Below are positions 50,964 through 59,177 of a stretch of DNA of 63,035 bases, one piece after another. Under the pieces are notes generated by a model that made no database searches, was not told where the DNA came from, and was given only the letters and a program-made list of their open reading frames with translations. Source of the stretch: Thermoproteota archaeon (lineage in GTDB: Archaea; Thermoproteota; Methanomethylicia; Methanomethylicales; Methanomethylicaceae); the NCBI GenBank assembly GCA_016882195.1, contig VGLU01000005.1:1-63035 (forward strand), read 5' to 3'. The translations under genes and the position numbers were made by a program. Numbering within the stretch: the first letter of the stretch is position 1; each line of letters opens with the position of its first letter.

Positions 50964-52220
50964 GTGTATGACTTGAAGTGTTATGTTGTTGACAGCTTCT
51001 CGGGCTTCTTCGTATACGACGAGGATCTTAAGCTCATCAGCGCGAAGACCTTCGACAGCGCTGAGGTTGCCGCGGCCCAGCTTCTGGACCTAGAAAAGGA
51101 TGGGACATGTTCGGTCCTAGAGGAACTCGTCGACGGTCTGGTAAAGATGGGGTTTGACACCTTCGTCTTTGAGGGAGAGCAAGAGGCCAAGGCGATCAGG
51201 TCCAAGTTCAACGTCAAGTCACAGGCGGTCTCTCCCAGCGCCGGAGGCAGGGCGTTTCGATCCTCCGTTACCAGTGCGTACGAATCAATAGGGCTCAAGC
51301 CAAGTGTGGCCGAGAGGATGCAGAAGGAGGTCTCCGAGGCACTGGCAAAGAGCAAGGTCCGAGTGGCCTCCGAGAAGCGAGACAGACTGGTGGCAGAGGC
51401 GGTAGCAGGGCTGGATGAGATTGACAAGAACGTCAACATAGGCGTCTCGAGGGTGAGGGAGTGGTACGGACTTCACTTCCCTGAACTGGATGGTCTGGTG
51501 CAGGACCACAAGCAGTACATGGCAATCGTGAGCAAGTTTGGTACCAGGTCTAACCTGGACTTGGAAGGGGTCAACAAGATCGTACAGAACGAGAACAAGG
51601 CCAAGGCGGTATGCGACACCGCGAAGAGCTCCATGGGGGCGGCGATCGGTGGTGTGGACCTGAGGCAGATCAAGGAACTCGCAGAACTCAACCTGAAGAT
51701 GTATGCCCTGAGGGACGAGCTCGAGAGGTATATCGACGACACGATGAAGGAGGTTGCACCCAACATAAGGGAACTCGTCGGGTCGAGCCTGGGGGCAAGG
51801 CTCATGGCGCTTACCGGCAGCCTCGAGGGGCTCGCCAAGAAGCCGGCAAGCACAGTCCAGGTGCTGGGGGCTGAAAAGGCCCTCTTCAGGTCGCTCAAGA
51901 CCGGCGCGAGACCTCCAAAACACGGGATAATATTCCAGCACCAGTACATCCACAACGCGCCGAGGTGGCAGAGGGGCAAGATAGCGAGGGCGCTGGCGGG
52001 CAAGCTCTCCATAGCCGCCCGCGTTGACGCCTTCGGGGGAGAGTTCGTCGCGGACTCGCTCAAGAAGACCCTGGATAAGAGGCTAGAGGACATCCAGAAG
52101 AAGTACAGCAAACCGCCGGTGAGGGAGAGGCGCCCCGAGAGGTTCGAGAGGCGTGAGAGGTTCGGCGGGCGCGAGAAATGGGGCAAGAAGTGGGGCAGAG
52201 AAGGGCGATGGCGACGCTGA
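50964..52220 (+). CDS. nop5: Box C/D RNP core protein Nop5 (Nop56/58)
   Basis: 418 residues from GTG 50964. A coiled coil in the middle carries LAELNLKMYALRDELERYID. The NOP domain follows, with LVGSSLGARLMALTGSLEGL, ASTVQVLGAEKALFRSLK and PKHGIIFQHQYIHNAPRWQR. The tail after about residue 385 is highly charged Arg/Glu/Lys-rich, as in Nop56. It scaffolds fibrillarin, L7Ae and C/D guide RNA. TATA-like tttataaat (50930-50938) precedes it. The end overlaps the fibrillarin ATG by 13 bases. Confidence 0.95.
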   Translation: MYDLKCYVVDSFSGFFVYDEDLKLISAKTFDSAEVAAAQLLDLEKDGTCSVLEELVDGLVKMGFDTFVFEGEQEAKAIRSKFNVKSQAVSPSAGGRAFRSSVTSAYESIGLKPSVAERMQKEVSEALAKSKVRVASEKRDRLVAEAVAGLDEIDKNVNIGVSRVREWYGLHFPELDGLVQDHKQYMAIVSKFGTRSNLDLEGVNKIVQNENKAKAVCDTAKSSMGAAIGGVDLRQIKELAELNLKMYALRDELERYIDDTMKEVAPNIRELVGSSLGARLMALTGSLEGLAKKPASTVQVLGAEKALFRSLKTGARPPKHGIIFQHQYIHNAPRWQRGKIARALAGKLSIAARVDAFGGEFVADSLKKTLDKRLEDIQKKYSKPPVRERRPERFERRERFGGREKWGKKWGREGRWRR

Positions 52221-52894
52221 GAGAGCACCCGAGGTTTAGGGGCGTCTACATAATAGAGGATTATCAGGGAAAGAGACTTGCTACCGAGAACCTGGTTCCA
52301 GGGACCAAGGTATACGGCGAGGATCTCTACCGTATCGCTAAAACAGAGTACAGGATATGGGACACCTTCAGGAGCAAGCTGGCCGCCTCTATAGAGAAGG
52401 GGATCAGGGACGTCCCGATCACCGAAAGGTCCAAGGTGCTGTACCTAGGAGCCGCAAGCGGGACGACCCCGAGCCACGTATCTGACATCCTCGGAAGGAA
52501 GGGGAGGGTCTTCTGCGTGGAGTTCTCTCCCAGGGTCATGCGGGAGCTTATCGAGATCTCCACACCACGCGGCAACATGGTCCCCATACTCGGCGATGCG
52601 AGGATGCCCTCGTCGTACCGCTCCTTTGTGGAGGTCGTGGACTCCATCTACTGCGATGTGGCTCAGCCCGAACAGGCGAGGCTGCTCGCGGACAACGCCG
52701 ACATGTTCCTGAGGAACCACGGCAAGGTCATGATAGCGATAAAGGCGAGGAGCGTCGACGTTACGAAGGACCCCATTGACGTCTTCAAACATGAGATAAA
52801 CGTGCTTGAGGGGCGGGGCTTTAAGATAATCGACGTGAAGAAGCTGGAGCCCTTCGACAAGGATCATGCAATGGTAGTGGGTGAGCTGATCTAG
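52208..52894 (+). CDS. flpA: Fibrillarin-like rRNA/tRNA 2'-O-methyltransferase
   Basis: 228 residues from ATG 52208. YRIWDTFRSKLAASIEKG is conserved, VLYLGAASGTTPSHVSDILG is the SAM site, FCVEFSPRVMRELI follows, and DSIYCDVAQPEQARLLADNA and MIAIKARSVDVTKDP complete the family. Catalyses guide-directed 2'-O-methylation with Nop5, whose gene it overlaps. The stop is directly followed by the UPF0216 ATG. Confidence 0.95.
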   Translation: MATLREHPRFRGVYIIEDYQGKRLATENLVPGTKVYGEDLYRIAKTEYRIWDTFRSKLAASIEKGIRDVPITERSKVLYLGAASGTTPSHVSDILGRKGRVFCVEFSPRVMRELIEISTPRGNMVPILGDARMPSSYRSFVEVVDSIYCDVAQPEQARLLADNADMFLRNHGKVMIAIKARSVDVTKDPIDVFKHEINVLEGRGFKIIDVKKLEPFDKDHAMVVGELI

Positions 52895-53305
52895 ATGGAA
52901 GAGGACGAGGAGCGGCTCAGCAAGACCTTCTGGGAGGTGGAGCTGAGGAAGCTCAACGACGGGTTGCCAAAGACCAAAAGGTCCCTCGCCGTCCTCCTCC
53001 GCGAGGAGCATCCGTCCTACAAGAACCTCAACAACGAGGACGTCTCCTTGGACAAAAAGGAGCTTATGGATATCGCCCGGCTGGTTCCGAAGGAGAAGAT
53101 GAGCGAAGTCAGCCTGCCATTTGTGATAATCAAGGAGTCGGGCTTAAAGCGAGGGGTATACCTTATACAGGGGAATGAGACCGAGAGGAGGGTCATAAAC
53201 TTGGTGCTGAAGAGGGCACAGGACAACCGGTTCATATATCTCCCTGAGATCCTGGAGCTCTCCAAGAAGTACCCGTCCTTGATCGTCTTCGGTTTTCAAT
53301 TTTAG
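52895..53305 (+). CDS. UPF0216 family protein
   Basis: 136 residues. The family pattern is LRKLNDGLPKTKRSLAVLLR, then RLVPKEKMSEVSLPFVIIKE and an FIYLPEILELSKKYPSLIVF end. Function is unknown; it is archaeal and small, with no membrane segment or cofactor motif. It begins immediately after the fibrillarin stop with no spacer, so it shares the nop5-flpA transcript. A link to C/D RNP or tRNA work is suggested only by that position. Confidence 0.85.
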   Translation: MEEDEERLSKTFWEVELRKLNDGLPKTKRSLAVLLREEHPSYKNLNNEDVSLDKKELMDIARLVPKEKMSEVSLPFVIIKESGLKRGVYLIQGNETERRVINLVLKRAQDNRFIYLPEILELSKKYPSLIVFGFQF

Positions 53306-53417
53306 GTGTGCATCTCCATCCGTTGATTTGCCTCATAAAGAGGCGTCCCGACATCTACCACTCCCGCAATAGAATTAATTTATATCCCTCGTAATCCATC
53401 CTTAAATTAGAGCAAAA

Positions 53418-54368
53418 ATGAAGGACGAATCCAACGATATCTTGGTCCGCATACTGAGAATTTTGGATAAAGCAGGCTTCACCGTTTCCCAGGTCGACTC
53501 GGATTACTGCCTAGAGATCGTGGCAAAGAAAGGCAACGTAAAGCTCCTGATAAAGACTCTCGAGAATGTGGACAACGAGCGGAAGGAGTTTGTGGAGGAT
53601 CTCCGATCCTTGGCTACGACCTTCTCGGCATCACCGCTGATAATCGGTTCTAGGGTTCAGAGAGGAGTGATCGGGGAGGGTGCCCTCTACGAGAGGTTCG
53701 GGATAAACGTGATAAGCCCAAAGACGTTCAGGGACGCCGTCCTCAACAGGAAGTTCCCGCCGGTCTACTCCAAGAGGGGCGGGCTGTACTTCAGGATCGA
53801 CGGCGAGGCCCTGCGTAGGCTCCGGAAGGAGGGGGGCATGTCGCTGGGCGACCTCGCGAACAAGATCGGGGTGAGCAGGAAGGCCGTCTACGATTACGAG
53901 AATTCACGGATGGGCGCCACCCTCAAGACCGTGGCAAGGATGGAAGAGGTACTGGATGCGGGAGTAACGATGGACATAGACATATTCGACTGGCGTTGCG
54001 ATGAAGAGCCACCGGACAAGAGCCCTGCCGGAGCGGTCGCACAGCAGCTGCACAACAAGCTCAAGAAGATAGGCTGCAAGGCGATCGGATTCAACTACGC
54101 GCCCATCGACGTGCACGTGAGGAACGTCGGGGTAAGTTTTCTGGCGAACGAGGAGCGGCTCGGCGAGAGAGCGCTCGACAGGAAGGTCGAGGACGCCCTC
54201 GAGGTCGGCAGGCTCCTGGAGATCGAGCCCGTTCTCATCACCGGCGATGTACGACCGAGGGGACTAAACATAACGATCCTCAGGATTGATGACATCCAGA
54301 AGCTGGAGAAGTTGAGGGATCTGGAGCGTCTTCTCAGCATGGACACAATAAATAACGTGGACAACTGA
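53418..54368 (+). CDS. Archaeal HTH transcriptional regulator (COG1395 type)
   Basis: 316 residues in three parts. The N-terminal 110 residues look like an archaeal nuclease/PD-fold-like domain (VKLLIKTLENVDNERKEF, then ASPLIIGSRVQRGVIGEGAL). Next is a Cro/XRE helix-turn-helix, LRKEGGMSLGDLANKIGVSR followed by KAVYDYENSRMGATLKT. A C-terminal domain of about 120 residues follows. This layout matches a conserved archaeal regulator of unknown regulon. Promoter-like aatttatatc lies at 53376-53385. Convergent with rnhB. Confidence 0.8.
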   Translation: MKDESNDILVRILRILDKAGFTVSQVDSDYCLEIVAKKGNVKLLIKTLENVDNERKEFVEDLRSLATTFSASPLIIGSRVQRGVIGEGALYERFGINVISPKTFRDAVLNRKFPPVYSKRGGLYFRIDGEALRRLRKEGGMSLGDLANKIGVSRKAVYDYENSRMGATLKTVARMEEVLDAGVTMDIDIFDWRCDEEPPDKSPAGAVAQQLHNKLKKIGCKAIGFNYAPIDVHVRNVGVSFLANEERLGERALDRKVEDALEVGRLLEIEPVLITGDVRPRGLNITILRIDDIQKLEKLRDLERLLSMDTINNVDN

Positions 54369-54387
54369 GTTCCGTTCTTGCCGCTGC

Positions 54388-55074
54388 CTACACTCGTCTC
54401 AAGGAAGGGCGAGCGATCCGCTCCCTGAGGGTATGCCTCCCAGAATCTATCCCTTGAGTTATTAAATCGACGGTCTTCCAGCTCTTCCTGACTATATGCG
54501 GCAACGTCCTTTTGCTGGCGTACCACTCCGATATAAACGCCCTCGTCTTTGGGTCGCTCGGATATCCGGAGCCGAAGTCGCCAAACTCCTGGCGCATCGA
54601 CGCGACTATCCTGTCTCTGGTGGTCTTTGCGATTATCGAGGCGGCCGCCACCGCCGGAAAGCGGTCCTCCGCGTGGTGGGTGGACTGGATCTCAGTTGGA
54701 GACCTCATCCCCGAGAGAACCATCTCCTTGAACCTGGAGGGTATCACGTCCACGCTGCCTATCTGTGCGAGATCCGGTCGGAGGCCGTCCAGGATCTTGG
54801 CCATCACCTCCGCCTCAAGCCGGTTCAGGCTCTTCACCCTCCGCGTGTCGCCTATCACGGCAGCCTCAAGGATCTCTATGCGGTGGAACTTTACTGTCTC
54901 CATGATCGCGCTGCGAAGGACCTCCCTCCTCCTCGGCGTCAGTTTCTTCGAGTCCATGACTCCCATATCCACAAGTTCGGGGATCCTGCTCTCCTCCACC
55001 AATACCCCTGCGATTACCATGGGGCCTATCACTGGACCCCTCCCGGCTTCATCTATCCCCGCAATAAATTTCAT
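54388..55074 (-). CDS. rnhB: Ribonuclease HII
   Basis: 228 residues from ATG 55074 (MKFIAGIDEAGRGPVIGPM). Catalytic acids are the D-E pair of GIDEAGRGP, with VMDSKKLTPRRREVL and SVDVIPSRF further on. AASIIAKTTRDRIV and GSGYPSDPKTRAF are family motifs. It removes RNA primers and ribonucleotides. In-frame codons upstream of 55074 lie in the tnpB element, which has landed about 9 bases before the start codon, so the native promoter must have been displaced. Confidence 0.93.
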   Translation of the reverse strand: MKFIAGIDEAGRGPVIGPMVIAGVLVEESRIPELVDMGVMDSKKLTPRRREVLRSAIMETVKFHRIEILEAAVIGDTRRVKSLNRLEAEVMAKILDGLRPDLAQIGSVDVIPSRFKEMVLSGMRSPTEIQSTHHAEDRFPAVAAASIIAKTTRDRIVASMRQEFGDFGSGYPSDPKTRAFISEWYASKRTLPHIVRKSWKTVDLITQGIDSGRHTLRERIARPSLRRV

Positions 55075-56336
55075 GAAAAAACCTCCAAGGAAACCCACGG
55101 TTTGAGCCGTGGGAGGAATTGGAGAATGTGTAAATATCTGGTTTGCATATATGCTTTTGTATGGCGCTCTCTAAGACCGTCGTATGCAAGCTTAAACCAA
55201 CGGCTGAAGATTCGGAGAAGATGCTCACAACCTTTAAGGCTTTTGGAGATGCATGCAATTACATCTCTAAGGTAGCCTTTGAGCGCAGGGTCTTTAACCC
55301 CATCGCCCTCCACCACATCACCTACCGAGATACTAGACAGAAGTTCGATCTTCCAGCAAACCTTGCCATTAGAGCCAGAGACCGAGTTGCGAAGGCCTAC
55401 AAGCGGAGAAGAGACAAACTTCTTGGGCTCAAAAGCCTCTCCATGGATTTGGATGAGAGGCTTTTCAGGCTTATCTACAAGCCAGACGGAATCCTCACCT
55501 CCATCTCGACGGTTCAGAAGAGGATGAGAGTTCCGCTCGGCATTGGCGAATATCAGAGAAAACTTCTTGAAGATGTTAAACCCACCCATGCCGTCTTGGG
55601 TTACAGAGATAAAACCTTCTTTCTCCATATCACGGTTAACAGGGAAGTTACAGTGTTTAAAGGTAATAACCCAGTTGGTGTCGATGTTGGTATAAAGAAC
55701 TTTCTCGTCGCCTCTAACGGCTTCAAGGCTAAAGGCGGTGAGATTCTCTCTAAAAGGCATCGTTTTAGGGAGCTCCGCTCCTCTCTCCAACACAAAGGCA
55801 CGGCCTCCGCCAAAAGGAAGCTGAAACGGCTGAGCGGAAGGGAGAGGAGATGTGCAAACACCATTTTGCACCAAGTGAGTAGAGCTTTCGTGAACAGCCT
55901 CAGGGAAGGCGACGTACTTGTTATGGATAAGCTGACTGGAATACACAACTCTGCTAAGCATAGGAAGAGCCAGAATGGGGACTTCCATAGCTGGGCATTC
56001 AAAAGATTGCAGTTCTTTATCGAATACAAAGCACTTGAAAGGGGGATCCCAGCGGTATGCGTTGCGCCTAAAAACACCTCTATAACCTGTCCAAGATGTG
56101 GCTGCATCAGCAGAGCAAACAGGCGGAGCCAAAGCCTCTTCAGATGCATCAACTGCGGATTCCAGCACAACGCCGACTATGTTGCCTCCCTTAACCTCTT
56201 CAGACTTGAGCTGGCTCGGTCTGGACGGGCAGTCGTCAACCTGCCTACTGTAGGGATGAATGGGGATTTGATGAACCATTATGATTCACCTGCAAGCCAA
56301 TTGGATTTATCCATGGGTAGTTGACAAGCTTCATTT
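55075..56336 (+). mobile_element. tnpB-only IS605/IS1341-type element
   Basis: The left end holds a nested hairpin: outer ctccaa/ttggag (55083-55088 with 55119-55124) and inner cccacgg/ccgtggg (55094-55100 with 55107-55113). One tnpB follows and the right end is near cttcattt (56329-56336). No tnpA is present. The left junction is directly at the rnhB start codon and the right junction is about 25 bases before the NTPase start. Boundaries are approximate because this family makes no target duplication. Confidence 0.75.
55161..56324 (+). CDS. tnpB: TnpB-family protein with Asp at the RuvC-II glutamate
   Basis: 387 residues from ATG 55161. RuvC-I is D175 (VGVDVGIKN) and RuvC-III is D339 (HNADYVASLN). 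Zinc ligands are C310, C313, C329 and C332. At RuvC-II the usual LED is MDK (VMDKLTGI), so D256 occupies the glutamate position. This may reduce or alter nuclease activity. Nuclease-dead TnpB derivatives can act as RNA-guided repressors, but those usually lose several acids, so activity remains open. The guide RNA would come from the 3' end, about 56200-56336. Confidence 0.88.
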   Translation: MALSKTVVCKLKPTAEDSEKMLTTFKAFGDACNYISKVAFERRVFNPIALHHITYRDTRQKFDLPANLAIRARDRVAKAYKRRRDKLLGLKSLSMDLDERLFRLIYKPDGILTSISTVQKRMRVPLGIGEYQRKLLEDVKPTHAVLGYRDKTFFLHITVNREVTVFKGNNPVGVDVGIKNFLVASNGFKAKGGEILSKRHRFRELRSSLQHKGTASAKRKLKRLSGRERRCANTILHQVSRAFVNSLREGDVLVMDKLTGIHNSAKHRKSQNGDFHSWAFKRLQFFIEYKALERGIPAVCVAPKNTSITCPRCGCISRANRRSQSLFRCINCGFQHNADYVASLNLFRLELARSGRAVVNLPTVGMNGDLMNHYDSPASQLDLSMGS

Positions 56337-56361
56337 ATATGGCGAATGAGGGATTAAAAAA

Positions 56362-56901
56362 GTGATCGCTTTGAAGGCAATAGTCACCGGAGCACCAGGG
56401 TCTGGAAAATCCACCGTAGTAAAAGGGGCATGCGAGGAGCTGCAAGGAAGGGGTTGGAGGATTGGCGGGGCCATCTGCCCGGAGGTCAGGGAGCATGGGG
56501 TGAGGGAGGGATTCGAGATAATAGACTTGATGACTGGGCAGAAGGGAACCCTCGCCGAGGTCAAGCCCTCGGACGGTCCCAGAGTAGGGAAGTACTACGT
56601 CAATATCAGCGACCTCGAGGGGATCTGCGTTCCCGCGATCAGGCGCGCCCTGAATCAAGCAGACCTCGTTGTGATCGACGAGGTCGGGCCCATGGAGATG
56701 AAGAGCGCTATCTTTCAGAACTGTGTCAGAGACGCGTTCTTGAGCGGTAAGAATCTAATCGCCGTCGTTCACTGGGCCTTGACCCTCAGGTTCTCATCGG
56801 AATACAGGGATGCCCGGGTATTCGAGGTCACGTTGGATAGCAGGGATTTTGCCGTGGAGGAGATCGTAAGATTCTTCGAGGAGGGTGCAACAAAGATTTG
56901 A
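56362..56901 (+). CDS. Archaeal nucleoside-triphosphatase (THEP1 type)
   Basis: 179 residues. Walker A is VTGAPGSGKSTVVKGACEEL. IGGAICPEVREHGVREGFEI and LVVIDEVGPMEMKSAIF match the THEP1 family, which hydrolyses NTPs with broad specificity and unknown biological role. The start is GTG 56362. TATA-like tttatatgg (56334-56342) sits at the right end of the tnpB element, implying a promoter close to or provided by the junction. The stop overlaps trm1 by 4 bases. Confidence 0.88.
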   Translation: MIALKAIVTGAPGSGKSTVVKGACEELQGRGWRIGGAICPEVREHGVREGFEIIDLMTGQKGTLAEVKPSDGPRVGKYYVNISDLEGICVPAIRRALNQADLVVIDEVGPMEMKSAIFQNCVRDAFLSGKNLIAVVHWALTLRFSSEYRDARVFEVTLDSRDFAVEEIVRFFEEGATKI

Positions 56902-58070
56902 AGCTCACAAAGGTGAGGGAAGGAAAGACCGACCTAACAGTCCCTGATCCGGCATCTTACACCTTCCAGGGTAGGTACGAGCCCACAAGGGCGCCAGTAT
57001 TCTATAACCCAAAGATGGAGTTCAGCAGGGACATCGCGGTGCTGGTCCTCAACGCCCTCTCAAAGACGAGGAGGCGCGCGATCGATGTCTGTGATCCCCT
57101 CGCCGGCTTGGGAGCCAGAGGCATCAGGTTCGCAAAGGAGGTCAGCGGGCTCAACAAGTCTGTGATCGGGGACCTCAACGACGCCGCGATTCCGCTAATA
57201 CGCGAGAATGCGAGAATCAATCGTGTAGGGGGGCTCGTCGAGATCGAACACAAAGACGCAAACCTGCTACTGGCAGAGCACTCCGAGCCAGGAAAGAGGT
57301 TCGACTACATAGACATAGACCCCTTTGGGACGCCAGCTCCCTTCCTTGATTCCGCGATCAGGGCACTGAAGAACGGCGGTCTCCTCGCAATCACCGCAAC
57401 CGACACCGCGCCCCTTTGCGGGATCTACAGTAAAGCCTGCCTCAGGAAGTATGGCGCCGTCCCGCTTAGATCAGAGTTCTGCCACGAGGTCGGTCTTAGG
57501 ATAATGATAGGGGCCGCAGTCAGAGAGGCCCTGAAGTACGACTTCGGACTGGAGGTCCTGCTCTCCTACAGCGTGGATCACTACCTACGCGCCTACCTCA
57601 GGGGATCCCTCGGAGCAACAAAGGCGGACTCCTCGGCATCTGATATGGGCTACATATTCTACTGCCCCTCGTGCGGGTGGAGAAGCGCCGTAGAGTTGGG
57701 CGGTGAGTGGCTTTGTGGTTGCGGCATGTGCGGCAAGCCGCTCAAAAGAGCAGGCCCGCTCTGGTGTGGCAAGCTCGCGGACAGGGCTTTCACGGAGTGT
57801 TTGGTTGAACAGGATCGGTCTGGCCTGAATACAAAGAAGAGGGTAGAGAAGCTGCTGAGGCTCCTGATCATGGAGTGTGAGAAACCGCCGACGTTCTACG
57901 TCATTGACAGGATCTCCAGCAAGCTGAAGAGGGGCGTCCCTCCCGTAGCAAAAGTGCTTGAGAGGCTGATCGACATGGGGTATGAGAGTTCGCTCACGCA
58001 CTTCCACCCCAAGGCCGTAAAGACCGCGGCGCCCTTGGATGCACTCATGGAGATAGTCGATGAGTTATGA
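56898..58070 (+). CDS. trm1: tRNA (guanine(26)-N2)-dimethyltransferase
   Basis: 390 residues starting at TTG 56898. PVFYNPKMEFSRDIAVLVL and CDPLAGLGARGIRFAKEV form the SAM region. DYIDIDPFGTPAPFLDSAIR is the catalytic signature of Trm1. A zinc motif CPSCGW...CGCGMCGKP lies after residue 250. The C-terminal region carries FYVIDRISSKLKRGVPPVAK. It dimethylates G26 between the D and anticodon stems. Coupled to the NTPase by overlap. Confidence 0.93.
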   Translation: MKLTKVREGKTDLTVPDPASYTFQGRYEPTRAPVFYNPKMEFSRDIAVLVLNALSKTRRRAIDVCDPLAGLGARGIRFAKEVSGLNKSVIGDLNDAAIPLIRENARINRVGGLVEIEHKDANLLLAEHSEPGKRFDYIDIDPFGTPAPFLDSAIRALKNGGLLAITATDTAPLCGIYSKACLRKYGAVPLRSEFCHEVGLRIMIGAAVREALKYDFGLEVLLSYSVDHYLRAYLRGSLGATKADSSASDMGYIFYCPSCGWRSAVELGGEWLCGCGMCGKPLKRAGPLWCGKLADRAFTECLVEQDRSGLNTKKRVEKLLRLLIMECEKPPTFYVIDRISSKLKRGVPPVAKVLERLIDMGYESSLTHFHPKAVKTAAPLDALMEIVDEL

Positions 58071-58183
58071 TCCGCCTACAAACAGAGTAAAAATGAGTGG
58101 CACGTCCCAACTTGGTTGTTGCTTGTTTTTTGGGCAAAGCTTTTTATTCTACAGCGTAATGGATAGTCCCGAGCGTGTAAGTT

Positions 58184-58357
58184 ATGCCATCACACGGTTC
58201 GCTTACAAAAGCGGGAAAGGTTAGGTCTCAGACCCCTAAGGTGCCGGCAAAAGAGAGGATGGGCTTAACCCCTCTGCACAGGAACAGGAAAAATTTCATA
58301 AAGCGCGTGCTCCACGCCCCGCCAGAGGGCGAGACCAGAAGGAGAAGGAGACGCTAA
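58184..58357 (+). CDS. rps30e: Small ribosomal subunit protein eS30
   Basis: 57 residues, short but clear: [20 protein letters not shown], then [20 protein letters not shown] and a run of six arginines at the C-terminus. This is the archaeal eS30 pattern, found mainly in TACK-type and some other archaea. A TATA-like ctttttattc (58139-58148) gives initiation about 15 bases upstream. It is monocistronic between trm1 and the AdoMetDC-like gene. Confidence 0.9.
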   Translation: MPSHGSLTKAGKVRSQTPKVPAKERMGLTPLHRNRKNFIKRVLHAPPEGETRRRRRR

Positions 58358-58458
58358 CCTCTTCTCAACTTTCTGAATATTACAATAAGCGCTATTTTTA
58401 GCATTAACTTTAAATACAACTTTTAGTTCTGTGCAGAATTGTAAAAGAAAAAATTCCA

Positions 58459-58866
58459 ATGGGCGAGGAGGATCTCGAAACAAAAGTGAAAACTTCCTGC
58501 GTACAAAAGGGAAAGCAGATAATCGGCAAACACATCTACGGAAACCTTTACGGGTGTGATACGTCCTTTTTAAATAACGAATCCACACTCAAGAACCTAG
58601 TTATTGAGGCGGCCAAAGTTGCAAAGATGACCGTCTGGGATACGAAGGCCTGGAGGTTCGGCGGAGCAAAGGGCGGCGTCTCTGCTCTGGCCCTGATTCT
58701 GGAGAGCCACATCGCGATCCACACGTGGAACGAGTTCAGGTATGCCACTGTCGACGTCTTCACCTGCGGTGATAAAAGCGACCCGATGCTAGCATTTGAC
58801 TATATCGTCTCCCGGCTGAAACCGAAGTATGTCACAAAACACTTCGCCGATAGATCCAGCGAATAA
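58459..58866 (+). CDS. speD: Pyruvoyl-dependent decarboxylase of the AdoMetDC (SpeD) family
   Basis: 135-residue proenzyme. The self-cleavage site is E82-S83-H84 in LILESHIAIHTWNEFRYATV; S83 becomes the pyruvoyl group. H88 and C103 (VFTCGDK) are the other family residues. AdoMet decarboxylase supplies aminopropyl groups for spermidine. In some crenarchaea a paralogue decarboxylates arginine, and I cannot separate the two from sequence. TATA-like ctttaaata (58407-58415) lies upstream. A mobile repeat starts about 25 bases after the stop. Confidence 0.88.
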   Translation: MGEEDLETKVKTSCVQKGKQIIGKHIYGNLYGCDTSFLNNESTLKNLVIEAAKVAKMTVWDTKAWRFGGAKGGVSALALILESHIAIHTWNEFRYATVDVFTCGDKSDPMLAFDYIVSRLKPKYVTKHFADRSSE

Positions 58867-58890
58867 GCCTCCAATTTTTTGATCTGTTTT

Positions 58891-59090
58891 TTATTAAAAG
58901 CTGCGAGAATACCGCACCCGCAAGGGTGCGGATGAATCGCACGCTTCTTTTTCTATTAGCCTTCAATCCACGAACCCTCTACCGATCCATATGCTAGGCG
59001 ACGGCGGAGCCGATACAGCACTACACCGCCAGATCGGTGCACGTCTAGTGAACGGATACCCTACCCGCAAGGGTGGGGTTCTTCATTTTT
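58891..59090 (+). mobile_element. Complete copy B of the short non-autonomous IS605-like repeat
   Basis: About 200 bases. Left end: outer stem tgcga/tcgca (58902-58906 with 58937-58941) and GCAA-capped inner hairpin ccgcaccc/gggtgcgg (58912-58931), the same nested plan as the two tnpB elements here. The linker atgaa-t-gc resembles that of the IS605 at 26521. The body (58948-59089) repeats positions 1-142 with one mismatch. Right end: hairpin ccctaccc/gggtgggg (59059-59078) and ttcat. The left flank has ttat (58891-58894), as at the IS605 left flank. No ORF. It is probably moved by a TnpA in trans. Confidence 0.78.
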
Positions 59091-59177
59091 GTAGCCTCTG
59101 AAATACTCCCGTTTTTCGACGTTCTTCATAAGGCTTAAAGGTGAACTTTGCCTTCTCTCTTCAGGGGGGCTAGGTGA

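Noticed and set aside
55071-56279. 402-codon minus-strand ORF across tnpB
   Set aside because: Antisense to a TnpB with clear RuvC and zinc motifs; no family pattern on the opposite strand.
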